DNA of 64,000 nt, from the NCBI GenBank assembly GCA_023388965.1, contig JAEWFF010000032.1:17985-81984 (forward strand), in the 5' to 3' direction. Below are positions 52,734-60,793 of this stretch, one piece after another. The stretch is from Pseudomonadota bacterium (GTDB lineage: Bacteria; Pseudomonadota; Alphaproteobacteria; Rhizobiales; Methylopilaceae). Each line of letters opens with the position of its first letter. Position 1 is the first letter of the stretch. Both the position numbers and the translations under genes were made by a program. A model generated the notes under the pieces. That model saw only the letters and a program-made list of their open reading frames with translations. It was not told the origin of the DNA and made no database searches.

Positions 52734-54599
52734 ATGAGTAGCACGATCAACGGCGCAGGGCTTTTCACGCACTCCTATGCGCGCGCGCTGACGCAGATGC
52801 GCCGCCAGTTCGACAATCTCAATCTGCAACTCGCGACCGGCCAGAAGTCGCAGGACTATATGGGCCTCGGCGCCGACCGCAGTCTCGCGCTCGCGTTGCG
52901 CGGCAAGATCGCATCGCTCGGCGGCTATGCGACCAATATCCAGCAGGCCAGCCTGCGCACCGATGTCATGCTGGCGAGCCTGACCGGCCTGACCGGCATT
53001 GCGAGCGATACGCGCGCGGATCTCAGCCCCAACAATTACATTCTCTCCGGCAACCAGACCATCGCCCAGAAGGCGGCGCAGACGCGTCTGGACACCGCCA
53101 TCGAGGCGCTCAACGCCAATGTCGCCGGCGTCTATCTGTTCGGCGGGCGCAAAGTGTCGTCGCCGCCTGTCGCTTCAGCCTCGCAGATCCTCGACGGAAT
53201 CGTCGGGCAGGAAGGTCTGCGTACGGTCATTTCCGAACGTCGCGCGGCCGATCTCGGCAGCGATGGCCGGGGCCGTCTGACGGCAGCCAGCGCCGCCGGC
53301 ACCAATATCACCCTCGCGGAATCCGTGTCGCCGAATGCGTTCGGCTTCAAGCTCGGCGCCGTCAGCAGCAATGCGCCGGGTGCCTTTTCGGTCAGTTCCG
53401 CGTCCGGCACGCCGCCGCAGATCGCAGTCGATATCATCGGCGATCCGAAACCGGGTGATGCGATCCGCGTTGCGCTCACATTGCCGGACGGATCGACCGA
53501 GGAAATCCGGCTGGTCGCCTCCAACGATCCGCCCGCGCCGGAACTCGTTGCCCAGATCAATGGCACCGAACTCGCCTCCGGCGTGACAGGGGCGACCCCG
53601 CTCAACGACGCCGCGCTCGGCCTGTCCGCCGGCGATGTAATAACGATCAACGGCCAGAGCATCACGCTCGTCTCCGGCCCCGCCGGTCCCGACCAGATCG
53701 ACATATCGACGGCGACGCTCGACGATCTCATGACCGGCATCGAGGGGCTGACGGGCATCGGCTCCGCCGATTTCGATCCGGTCACGCGACAGATCCGCGT
53801 GCAGAGCACCAACGGAACCGATCTGACGGTCAGCGGCTCGATGAGCGCGAAGCTCGGCCTCAACGGAACCTTCAAGGCGTCCGAGCTCGAACGCCATACA
53901 TTCCAGATCGCGCGCGATGCGCTCGGCGCGGTCGATCTGGCTGCCACCGCGAAGAACATCGCATCCGCGCTCGACGGCGCAGTCCGGAAGGAAGCCTCAA
54001 CCTCCCTGACGGCCGCATCCGCCATCCAGGCCTCGCGCGATTTCTTCGGCAATCCGCCCATGCGCGTGGACGGGGTGCCCGCCGAGACGGCCACCGGCCT
54101 TGTCGACGGCAGCGCCAATACGATTGCCTGGTATCGCGGCGAAAGCGGGCCGGATTCAGCGCGCCAGACGCAGAATGCCCGCATCGACGCCACGCTGAAC
54201 GCCAGCTATGGCGCGCGCGCGAACGAGGACGGCATTCGCGAAATGCTGGAAAGCCTCGCAGTCTTCGCCGCGATGGAACTCGACACCGCCAACGAGCAGA
54301 CCGGAAAAGGTCAGTACGAAGCGCTCACCACCCGGCTGCGGCCGGCTCTGGCGAGCGATACCGGCCTCGGCCCGATGGAAGGTATCGTGGTCGAGATCAC
54401 GAATGTCGCAGCCCAGATCGGCAAGGCCAAGGAGCGCCACATACAGTCCGATGCCGTGCTCAAGACCATGCTGGCGGACATCGAATCGGCGTCGAAGGAA
54501 GAGGTCGCGGCGAGCATTCTGGCGCTGCAGACCAATCTCCAGGCGAGCTATCAGGTGACGGCGATCGCCTCGCAATTGACGCTCGTCAATTTTCTCTGA
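52734..54599 (+). CDS. flgL: Flagellar hook-associated protein 3 FlgL
   Basis: Second junction protein and adaptor for the filament. The 621-residue protein shows the flagellin-like N-terminus (LTQMRRQFDNLNLQLATGQK) and the C-terminal coil ending SYQVTAIASQLTLVNFL. It is about twice the size of E. coli FlgL (317). The extra length lies in the middle and includes IN-like modules (ISTATLDDLMTGIEGLTGIG). AGGTGA lies six bases before ATG 52734; ATG 52728 is also in frame. It ends at a bidirectional terminator. Confidence 0.93.
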   Translation: MSSTINGAGLFTHSYARALTQMRRQFDNLNLQLATGQKSQDYMGLGADRSLALALRGKIASLGGYATNIQQASLRTDVMLASLTGLTGIASDTRADLSPNNYILSGNQTIAQKAAQTRLDTAIEALNANVAGVYLFGGRKVSSPPVASASQILDGIVGQEGLRTVISERRAADLGSDGRGRLTAASAAGTNITLAESVSPNAFGFKLGAVSSNAPGAFSVSSASGTPPQIAVDIIGDPKPGDAIRVALTLPDGSTEEIRLVASNDPPAPELVAQINGTELASGVTGATPLNDAALGLSAGDVITINGQSITLVSGPAGPDQIDISTATLDDLMTGIEGLTGIGSADFDPVTRQIRVQSTNGTDLTVSGSMSAKLGLNGTFKASELERHTFQIARDALGAVDLAATAKNIASALDGAVRKEASTSLTAASAIQASRDFFGNPPMRVDGVPAETATGLVDGSANTIAWYRGESGPDSARQTQNARIDATLNASYGARANEDGIREMLESLAVFAAMELDTANEQTGKGQYEALTTRLRPALASDTGLGPMEGIVVEITNVAAQIGKAKERHIQSDAVLKTMLADIESASKEEVAASILALQTNLQASYQVTAIASQLTLVNFL

Positions 54600-54619
54600 C
54601 GTAAAGATTGCCGCATGAA

Positions 54620-54646
54620 AAAAGCCGGGCATCTCGCCCGGCTTTT
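54620..54646. terminator. Bidirectional intrinsic terminator between flgL and flaF
   Basis: aaaagccgggc (54620-54630), loop atctc, gcccggctttt (54636-54646). A and T tracts on both sides let it end flgL on the plus strand and flaF on the minus strand. Confidence 0.85.
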
Positions 54647-54671
54647 GCATTCGATTATGTGTGTACGCCTG

Positions 54672-55049
54672 TCAGGCGGCGGCAGGAGCCGTGTGCATCA
54701 GACCGGCGGCGAGTTCGCGGTTGATGTTGACGAGCGAGGTCATGCGCTGCGGAACCGGCATGGCTTCGAGTTCGACGCAATGGGGCAGCACGAACAGCGC
54801 GATATTGCCGATGTTCTGCTTGATGAGCGGCGGAAGCGGGTTTTCCGCGGCGGTGGCGGAGGTCGAGAGCACGGTCCAGAGCTTGCGATTGTAACGCAGC
54901 GCCTCGCGCATCTCTTCGGTATCGGTGATCTGGCCGCTGACGATGGACTGCAAACGGTTGGCTGCACGGATCAGAAGCTGGGCCTCAAGATCCCGAGGGC
55001 TCGCCGTCTTCTGCGCCGTGTTCGCGTATGCCTGAGCGCCGTGTTGCAT
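54672..55049 (-). CDS. flaF: Flagellar biosynthesis regulator FlaF
   Basis: Alphaproteobacterial protein needed for flagellin secretion and filament assembly; in Caulobacter it works with FlbT. The 125-residue protein has the family pattern AYANTAQKTASPRDLEAQLL, LRYNRKLWTVLSTSATAAEN and LPPLIKQNIGNIALFVLPHC. Its start lies inside flbT: the two genes overlap by 65 bases in different frames, so translation is surely coupled. It is last in the fla1-flbT-flaF order on the minus strand. Confidence 0.94.
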   Translation of the reverse strand: MQHGAQAYANTAQKTASPRDLEAQLLIRAANRLQSIVSGQITDTEEMREALRYNRKLWTVLSTSATAAENPLPPLIKQNIGNIALFVLPHCVELEAMPVPQRMTSLVNINRELAAGLMHTAPAAA

Positions 55050-55425
55050 GTGCCATCAGCTCCTGTTCGAAAGCTATCAAGTTCTTCGCTTCTCTCAGAG
55101 CCTTATAGAGAGCGTTGGTTAATATGGCATTATTCACGGCCTCGACGAGCGGCATGCTGCTCGGTGCTGCCCGTACAAAATCGTTCACGAGCTCGAAATA
55201 TTCCTGCTGGAATTTGGCGACATCGTTCTCGAGATACATCAGTTGTACGCAGAGATAGATGCGCTTGGACGGGCTGTCGGCGGTTTCCGGTGTAAGGATA
55301 TCCTTCTCGCGAAGGATAGGCGCCTCGCCTTCGATGAAAAGGCGCGTGCGCTGATTGTCGTTGGTGACGATGCAGCCGCCGAGGATGATGCGTTCGCCCG
55401 GCTTGAGTTCGACCTTGAGGGCCAT
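54985..55425 (-). CDS. flbT: Flagellin translation repressor FlbT
   Basis: RNA-associated regulator; in Caulobacter it acts on the 5' untranslated region of flagellin mRNA until the hook is complete. The 146-residue protein begins MALKVELKPGERIILGGCIV and has RTRLFIEGEAPILREKDIL, RIYLCVQLMYLENDVAKFQ and a helical C-terminus. It lies downstream of the first flagellin gene, past a terminator, and overlaps flaF by 65 bases. Likely targets are the structured leaders at 57472-57530 and 59238-59270. Confidence 0.95.
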   Translation of the reverse strand: MALKVELKPGERIILGGCIVTNDNQRTRLFIEGEAPILREKDILTPETADSPSKRIYLCVQLMYLENDVAKFQQEYFELVNDFVRAAPSSMPLVEAVNNAILTNALYKALREAKNLIAFEQELMAHATRRSGIREHGAEDGEPSGS

Positions 55426-55479
55426 CGCGAATCTCCGTTGGAAAATCGAAAGTGACGCCGCGCGCCCTCCGGGTCAAAG

Positions 55480-55513
55480 AAAAAAGCGGCGAGGTTTCCC
55501 CCGCCGCTTTTTT
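55480..55513 (-). terminator. Intrinsic terminator after the first flagellin gene
   Basis: aaaaaagcggcg pairs with cgccgctttttt around a ~10-nt loop. On the minus strand the stem is followed by a T-run. It lies between flagellin and flbT, so flbT-flaF depend on read-through or their own promoter. Confidence 0.8.
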
Positions 55514-55531
55514 CGTCGCGCTGGGCGAAGA

Positions 55532-57463
55532 TCAGAACAGGCGGAGCACCGCCTGGTCGGCCTGCGAAGCGAGCGACAGCGCCGTCGAAGACAGCTGCTG
55601 GCGGGTCTGAAGGGCGAGCATGTTCGCCGCTTCCTCGTTCGTGTCGGCCAGAACCAGCGAGTCGGCGCCGGTCTGCAGCGTATTGATCATCGATTTGGTG
55701 AACTGCGTACGGTTCTCGACGATCGACAGGTTCGAACCGAAGGCCGATGCCTGCGAGCGGATGACGCCGAGCGCCTGTGTCAGGCCCGTCAGCTTGCCGT
55801 CGATGGATTCGTCGGAGTCGAATTCCGCTTCCACCGCGAAGGTGATGCCGAGCGTCGACGTGTTGATCGGGCGTTCCTGATCTTCGAGGTCCTTGGCCTG
55901 GATCTCGATGGTCGAGGTGCCGGTCTCGTTGAAGGTCAGCTTCAACAGATCGCCGCGCAGCAGATTGACGCCGTTGTAGGACGCGTCGTCCGCCAGCTTG
56001 TCGAGCTGGTCGCGCAGTTCGTTGAACTGCTTCACGAGATTGGCGCGCACCTGGTTGCCGCCGATATCGGCGGTCGAGGTGCCGCCGGTGACTTCACCGC
56101 TGGCGCTAAGGCCGGTGATCTGCATTTCCTGCGTCGAGATGTTCTCGATGCGCAGACGGCCCGAATCGTTCGAAGCGCGGATCTTGCCCTTCAGATCGGC
56201 ATCGGAGTTGATGGCCGAGACGATTTCGTCGAGCGTACGTGCGCGCGGGGCTGCCGCATCGCCGGTGTCGCTCGCGGCCGCGATGCCGGTCGTATTGGCA
56301 ATACCGGTCGCGGTTACGTTGGAGATAGCGACTGCGGAGGTCGCGCCCGTCGTGGCGGAGGTGAAGACGAGGCGTCCGGCATTGGGGCCGGTGCCTTCGG
56401 CCACCGAAACGCCGGCCGGGAGCTGCGCGCCGACGATCGCGGCAAGCTCGGACAGGTTGTCGATCACGTTGTTGTTGTTGCCCGCGGCCGCAACGGCGGC
56501 CTGGTCGATGGTGATCGTGGTCGGCGTGCCCGAGCCGTCGACATCGATGTCGAAGCTGAGCGTGGGCGATGTGCCCGCCGAGCCGGACGTGCCGGCGCCG
56601 TTGGTAAGTCCGTACGCGGTGTTTGCGGCGCCACCGCCGTCCGCATCGGGCGTCACCGCCGAAATGGCGACGGAAGAGCCGGTGCCCGAGGAGGTCGAGG
56701 TGAACGTGACGTTGGTGCCGTCATTGGCAACCGAAACGCCGCTGACGCCGGCCGCGGTGAGGGCCGCCGAGAGAGCGCTGGTCAGTTCGTTGATATCGTC
56801 GATCGTGCTGTCGTTGTTGCCGACGCCCTGGACGGTGCTCTGGTTGAGCGTGACCGTCTGCGGCGAGCCGGATCCGTCGACATCGATCTGGAACGTCACC
56901 GTGTCACTTGCGCCGAAAGCGGTGCCATCGGCGGCATAGGCGAACGAGTTCGTGCCGGAGGTGGCGCCGGACGGCGAGAAATCCATGCCGGCGGCGAATG
57001 CGCCGGAAACGACCGAGCCCGCGGTCGCGGTGCCGGCGGTGGTCGTAAGATCGATTGTTTCAGTAGCGGTGCCGAACGCGCCGCCGGTGAACGACAGGAC
57101 TTCCGTGCCGACCGGCGGCGAGGGCAGGTTGACCGTATAGGCTTCGCTCTTGAACGATTTGTCCTGACGGGCCTGGCGCAGCGTCGACTGCATGCTCTCG
57201 ATGGTCTTCGAGATCGCGGTCAGGCCGTTATCGGCCGCTTCCAGCGTCTTGATACCGGTCGTCATGTTGTCGAGAAGTGCCGACATATCGGATGCGCGGC
57301 TCTGGAGCGCGCCGGCCGTGAAGAAATTGGTCGGGTTGTCGAGCGCGGAATTGACCTTCTTGCCCGTCGCCAGGCGATGCTGCGTCTTCGACATCAGATC
57401 CGCTGTATTCTGCAGCGAAAGCAGATTCTGGCGGACGCCCGCCGATAGAGTGATTTCAGCCAT
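55532..57463 (-). CDS. Flagellin, long form
   Basis: Filament subunit of 643 residues. The N-terminal D0/D1 (ITLSAGVRQNLLSLQNTADL, STGKK-like LATGKKVNSALDNP) and the C-terminal coil (NMLALQTRQQLSSTALSLAS, ending QADQAVLRLF) are almost identical to the second flagellin. The centre is variable and Gly/Thr-rich. It contains two IN-like units, FQIDVDGSGSPQTVTLNQ and FDIDVDGSGTPTTITIDQ, each followed by a DINELTSAL/NLSELAAIV-type helix; the short flagellin has one. This duplication explains most of the 128-residue difference. The leader is structured. Confidence 0.95.
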   Translation of the reverse strand: MAEITLSAGVRQNLLSLQNTADLMSKTQHRLATGKKVNSALDNPTNFFTAGALQSRASDMSALLDNMTTGIKTLEAADNGLTAISKTIESMQSTLRQARQDKSFKSEAYTVNLPSPPVGTEVLSFTGGAFGTATETIDLTTTAGTATAGSVVSGAFAAGMDFSPSGATSGTNSFAYAADGTAFGASDTVTFQIDVDGSGSPQTVTLNQSTVQGVGNNDSTIDDINELTSALSAALTAAGVSGVSVANDGTNVTFTSTSSGTGSSVAISAVTPDADGGGAANTAYGLTNGAGTSGSAGTSPTLSFDIDVDGSGTPTTITIDQAAVAAAGNNNNVIDNLSELAAIVGAQLPAGVSVAEGTGPNAGRLVFTSATTGATSAVAISNVTATGIANTTGIAAASDTGDAAAPRARTLDEIVSAINSDADLKGKIRASNDSGRLRIENISTQEMQITGLSASGEVTGGTSTADIGGNQVRANLVKQFNELRDQLDKLADDASYNGVNLLRGDLLKLTFNETGTSTIEIQAKDLEDQERPINTSTLGITFAVEAEFDSDESIDGKLTGLTQALGVIRSQASAFGSNLSIVENRTQFTKSMINTLQTGADSLVLADTNEEAANMLALQTRQQLSSTALSLASQADQAVLRLF

Positions 57464-57471
57464 AAATGCCC

Positions 57472-57530
57472 CCGTTCAGGGTCGAGAGATGCCGGACTTC
57501 CCCGATCGGGAAGCTGCCCCATTTGAACGG
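57472..57530 (-). promoter_or_regulatory. Structured leader of the long flagellin gene, possible FlbT target
   Basis: Arms at 57524-57530 and 57472-57478 (on the minus strand ccgttca and tgaacgg) pair perfectly. The second arm overlaps the GGGGG ribosome-binding site. Inside lies a hairpin with CTTCCC and GGGAAG arms (57497-57513). A CtrA-like motif with one mismatch, CTAA-N7-TTAA, lies upstream at 57538-57552. Confidence 0.45.
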
Positions 57531-57616
57531 CGGGCTTCTAATTTATGGTTAATGAATGGATGCCGAGCGCGGTTAATAAAGGTTGAACCCTGTTTTTTGG
57601 CCATCGCGCAAAGAAA

Positions 57617-57643
57617 AAGCGGCGGGGCAGGGCCCCGCCGCTT
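57617..57643 (-). terminator. Intrinsic terminator after the second flagellin gene
   Basis: aagcggcgggg and ccccgccgctt pair around a short loop; the minus strand continues into a T-rich tract (TTTTTCTT). Confidence 0.75.
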
Positions 57644-57667
57644 CGTATGTGCGCTGATCGGTGAGGA

Positions 57668-59215
57668 TCAGAACAGGCGCAGCACAGCCTGGTCGGCCTG
57701 CGAAGCGAGCGACAGAGCCGTCGAGGACAGCTGCTGGCGGGTCTGAAGGGCGAGCATGTTCGCCGCTTCCTCGTTCGTGTCGGCCAGAACCAGCGAATCG
57801 GCGCCGGTCTGCAGCGTATTGATCATCGACTTCGTGAACTGCGTACGGTTCTCGACGATCGACAGGTTCGAACCGAAGCTCGACGACTGCGAGCGCAGCG
57901 TGCCGAGGGCGTTCGAAAGGCCGTCGAGGAGAGTGTCGATGGTATCGTCGGAGTCGAAGTCGGCGTTTTCCGCGCTCTCGATACCGAGCGTGGCCGAGTT
58001 GATCGGACGCTCGTCGCCCGCCTCGTCCTTCGCCTGGATTTCGATCGTGGAGGTGCCGGTCTCGTTGAAGGTCAGCTTCAGCATGTCGCCGCGCAGCAGG
58101 TTGACGCCGTTGTAGGAAGCGTCATCCGCCAGCTTGTCGAGCTGGTCGCGCAGTTCGTTGAACTGCTTAACGAGATTGGCGCGGACCGAGTTGCCCTCGA
58201 TGTCCGAGCCGCTGCCCGAGCCGTCGACCACACCGTTGGTGACGCCACCGACGTTTAGTTCCGCGGTCGAGAGGTTCTCGATGCGCAGCTTGCCGTTGTC
58301 GTTGGAGGCGCGAACCTTGCCCTTGAGGGCGGCGGTGTCGTTGATCGCCGTCACCATCTCGTCGACCGTACGGGCGACGGTGGCGGTCACGGCGGCGGAA
58401 CCGGCGGTGCCGCTGACGGCGCTGCCGAGACCGATCGAGGCCGCCGTCACCGACGACGAGGTGTCGGCGTCGGTCAGGGTCGCGCCCGAGATATTGACGT
58501 TCGACGATGTGCCGGTGGTGGACGAAGTCAACGTGATATCGTTGCCAGTACCGCCAACCGTGACGCCCGTGACCTTCGAGGCTAGCAGCGTGCGGAACTC
58601 GTCGGCCGTCAGGGTCGCGTTGTTGTCGCCCGTTGCCGCCACTTCGGCGCCGGTGATCGAGATGTTCTGCGCCGAGCCGCCGTCAACCGTGACGGTGAAG
58701 GCCAGGGAGTCGCCGGTGTCGAGCGTTCCGCCGGCACCGAAGGTGATGGCGGCAGAACCGGCCGTGGCCGCGGAGGTGGTCGCCGTCGTCGTCAGGGCGA
58801 CGTCAACCGCGGTTGTGCCGACCGCGCCGCCGGAGAAGGAAATTTCTTCCGTGCCGGCCGGGGTGGCGCCGAGGTTGATCGAGTAGGATTCCGTCTTGAA
58901 CGACTTGTCCTGACGGGCCTGACGCAGCGTGGACTGCATGCTCTCGACCGTCTTCGTGATCGCCGAAAGGCCGTTGTCGGCCGCTTCGAGCGTCTTGATG
59001 CCCGAGGTCATGTTGTCGAGCAGGGCGGACATATCGCCGGCACGGCTCTGGAGCGACTGCGAGGTGAAGAAGTTGGTCGGGTTGTCGAGGGCCGAGTTGA
59101 CGGCCTTGCCGGTGGCCAGACGGTTCTGCGTCTTGCCCATGAGTTCCGCGGTGTTCTGCAGCGAGAGCAGGTTCTGGCGGACGCCGGCCGAAAGGGTGAT
59201 GTTGCTGGAAGCCAT
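57668..59215 (-). CDS. Flagellin, short form
   Basis: Second filament subunit, 515 residues, start ATG 59215. The first ~130 and last ~200 residues match the long flagellin almost residue for residue, and the DNA of the terminal parts is also nearly the same, which suggests gene conversion. The centre has one IN-like unit (FTVTVDGGSAQNISITGAEV, then LTADEFRTLLASKVTGVTVG). A double hairpin lies just upstream of its ribosome-binding site AAAGGGG. Confidence 0.95.
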   Translation of the reverse strand: MASSNITLSAGVRQNLLSLQNTAELMGKTQNRLATGKAVNSALDNPTNFFTSQSLQSRAGDMSALLDNMTSGIKTLEAADNGLSAITKTVESMQSTLRQARQDKSFKTESYSINLGATPAGTEEISFSGGAVGTTAVDVALTTTATTSAATAGSAAITFGAGGTLDTGDSLAFTVTVDGGSAQNISITGAEVAATGDNNATLTADEFRTLLASKVTGVTVGGTGNDITLTSSTTGTSSNVNISGATLTDADTSSSVTAASIGLGSAVSGTAGSAAVTATVARTVDEMVTAINDTAALKGKVRASNDNGKLRIENLSTAELNVGGVTNGVVDGSGSGSDIEGNSVRANLVKQFNELRDQLDKLADDASYNGVNLLRGDMLKLTFNETGTSTIEIQAKDEAGDERPINSATLGIESAENADFDSDDTIDTLLDGLSNALGTLRSQSSSFGSNLSIVENRTQFTKSMINTLQTGADSLVLADTNEEAANMLALQTRQQLSSTALSLASQADQAVLRLF

Positions 59216-59237
59216 TTAGATAACCCCTTTCCTAGGA

Positions 59238-59270
59238 GTTGTACGAGTTACAACGCTTCCTCCTGGAAGC
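59238..59270 (-). promoter_or_regulatory. Double hairpin in the leader of the short flagellin gene, possible FlbT target
   Basis: On the minus strand: GCTTCC-AGGA-GGAAGC (59270-59255), then at once GTTGTA-ACTCG-TACAAC (59254-59238), then TCCTAGGAAAGGGG and the start codon. Both 6-bp stems are perfect. The CTTCC/GGAAG stem also occurs in the other flagellin leader. Confidence 0.5.
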
Positions 59271-59461
59271 TGCGGCTGATCTCACACGTGCCGAAATAAC
59301 GGGCAGTTAATCGGATCGCGCAAAGGCAAACCTATTGGCGGTTGCGGGCGTCAGGACGCGAAATCCCAAAAACGTGGTTAGCGGATGGTAAATACGTCCC
59401 GTGTGTGCAGGGCGGCGGCGGGCGCGCCCGTTCGGCGCCGCTCTGGCCGTTCGACTGAATT

Positions 59462-59863
59462 TCAGATGTCGCGGACGATCAGCGGGGGCAGGTCGGGGGT
59501 CCGGGCGGCCTCGGCCTGCACATAGGCCCGCAATTTCAGGATCTGCTCGGCCGGGAACTGGCTGATGACCTCGCCGGTCTTCGAATCGAGCGTCTTGGAG
59601 ACGAGGTCGTTGGTCTCGTCGTTGAATTCCATCTCGCGCTCGATCTCGCGCAGAACGGCGTCGGCCAGCGCGTTCTCGGCGCGCGAGCGCGGGCGGCCGT
59701 CATTGCCGTCGAACCGGCTGGCCTGATGTTCGGAAGAGGCGGCGACGCTCTGCTGCGGTTGCGGCAGAAGGGTCGGCACCGCCGCGCGTACGGGCGTTAC
59801 CTCGGCGCGCGGCAAAGCCGGCGCGGCCTCTGCAAACCCCCGTAGTGGAAACGCGGCGTCCAT
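59462..59863 (-). CDS. FlaG-like flagellar protein
   Basis: 133-residue protein. The N-terminal ~65 residues are Ala/Pro-rich and probably disordered. The C-terminal half shows the FlaG pattern: LREIEREMEFNDETNDLVSK, LDSKTGEVISQFPAEQIL and KLRAYVQAE. FlaG proteins affect filament length and secretion order in other bacteria. It lies upstream of the short flagellin, in the same direction, with a 246-base promoter/leader gap between. Confidence 0.75.
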   Translation of the reverse strand: MDAAFPLRGFAEAAPALPRAEVTPVRAAVPTLLPQPQQSVAASSEHQASRFDGNDGRPRSRAENALADAVLREIEREMEFNDETNDLVSKTLDSKTGEVISQFPAEQILKLRAYVQAEAARTPDLPPLIVRDI

Positions 59864-60014
59864 ATCCTGTCGCCTTTATCCCGCTCGTTGCGCCGGAAAC
59901 CCTCCGGCAGACATGCGGAATAATCGGGGACAAGTCTAAAGGAACGCGCAATAAAGGCGGTGAATCAACCCTTCCTTAATAGATGGGATTTTCGCCTAAT
60001 TCATGCGGTTGCGG

Positions 60015-60476
60015 TCACGAACGCCGCGACAGGGAGAGCGAGGCCGGACCTTTCGGCGCGGTCGCCATCTGGCCCTGCATCCCGTAGACCGAGGGCGCGT
60101 CGCGCTTGGACACTTCGTCGGCCACGGTGCGCATCATGTCCTCGGCCACCGCGCGTGCCGTACCGACAACGGCGAGGTTGACCGACAGCGTCTCCTGAAG
60201 TCCGGCAAGCCGGTTGCGCAGAACCTCGGCGCGGTCGGGCACGAGGCGGCCGATGACGGAGGCGGCGGCACGCACCGCTTCGAGCTCGCGCTGGTAGAGG
60301 CCGGCCAATGTCGCCTTGTCCTCGACGAGCTTGCCCGCTTCCTTCAGCTTCGCCGCGCGGATCAGTTCGGTTTCGCGCTGCATGATGTCGTTCAGGCGTT
60401 CCACCGTCTCGACGATGCGGTCGACCATCTGGCCGGCTTCGTCGGGCGAGGTAAACGATTGGGCCGCGCTTCTCAT
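60015..60476 (-). CDS. FlgN-like flagellar protein (FlbY type)
   Basis: 153-residue, nearly all-helical protein (MVDRIVETVERLNDIMQRET, LIRAAKLKEAGKLVEDKATL, YQRELEAVRAAASVIGRLVP). Shape, size and position behind flgI-flgJ fit the FlgN-like export chaperone group called FlbY in Caulobacter; the partner would be FlgK or FlgL. The match is by pattern, not by a strict motif. ATG 60476 overlaps the flgJ stop (ATGA), so it is the third gene of a flgI-flgJ-flbY unit. Confidence 0.75.
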   Translation of the reverse strand: MRSAAQSFTSPDEAGQMVDRIVETVERLNDIMQRETELIRAAKLKEAGKLVEDKATLAGLYQRELEAVRAAASVIGRLVPDRAEVLRNRLAGLQETLSVNLAVVGTARAVAEDMMRTVADEVSKRDAPSVYGMQGQMATAPKGPASLSLSRRS

Positions 60477-60793
60477 TGGGTCTGCTCCTGCACGCTGATG
60501 AGTTCTCTGAGAATCTGGTCGGCGATGCCGATGCCGCCGGCTTTGGTTATTTCCTGTGCGTACTCGTCGGTCAGGAGCGAACGCCAGGTTTCGCCGCCGG
60601 TTCCCGCCGCGCCGAGCGGTCCGTTGCCCTCTTCGAGGGTCGCGAACATCTGGGCGAGGACGGTCGAGAGAAAGACGCTCTCGAATTCGCGCGCCTGCTC
60701 CTTCGCTCTGTTCAGATCGGACGTCTTGCCCGGCGCCTGCGCGCCGGTCATCGTCGCGATCTGCGCGATCATGGGAGAGGCGGGCGACGTCAT
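60473..60793 (-). CDS. flgJ: Rod-binding protein FlgJ (N-terminal domain only)
   Basis: 106-residue protein of the rod-capping FlgJ domain; the muramidase half found in E. coli FlgJ is absent, as in other alphaproteobacteria. Family features are AREFESVFLSTVLAQMFATL, a GGETWRSLLTDEYAQEITK block and GGIGIADQILRELIS. The start overlaps the flgI stop by one base (TAATG) and the end overlaps the next gene, so all three are coupled. Confidence 0.9.
   Translation of the reverse strand: MTSPASPMIAQIATMTGAQAPGKTSDLNRAKEQAREFESVFLSTVLAQMFATLEEGNGPLGAAGTGGETWRSLLTDEYAQEITKAGGIGIADQILRELISVQEQTQ

Noticed and set aside
55355..57448. Plus-strand frame opposite the long flagellin
   Set aside because: Gly/Arg-rich mirror of a repetitive flagellin gene; no start signal.
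59281..59310. Sigma-54 promoter for the short flagellin
   Set aside because: A GTGCC half-site is present, but the GC element at the required distance is missing.
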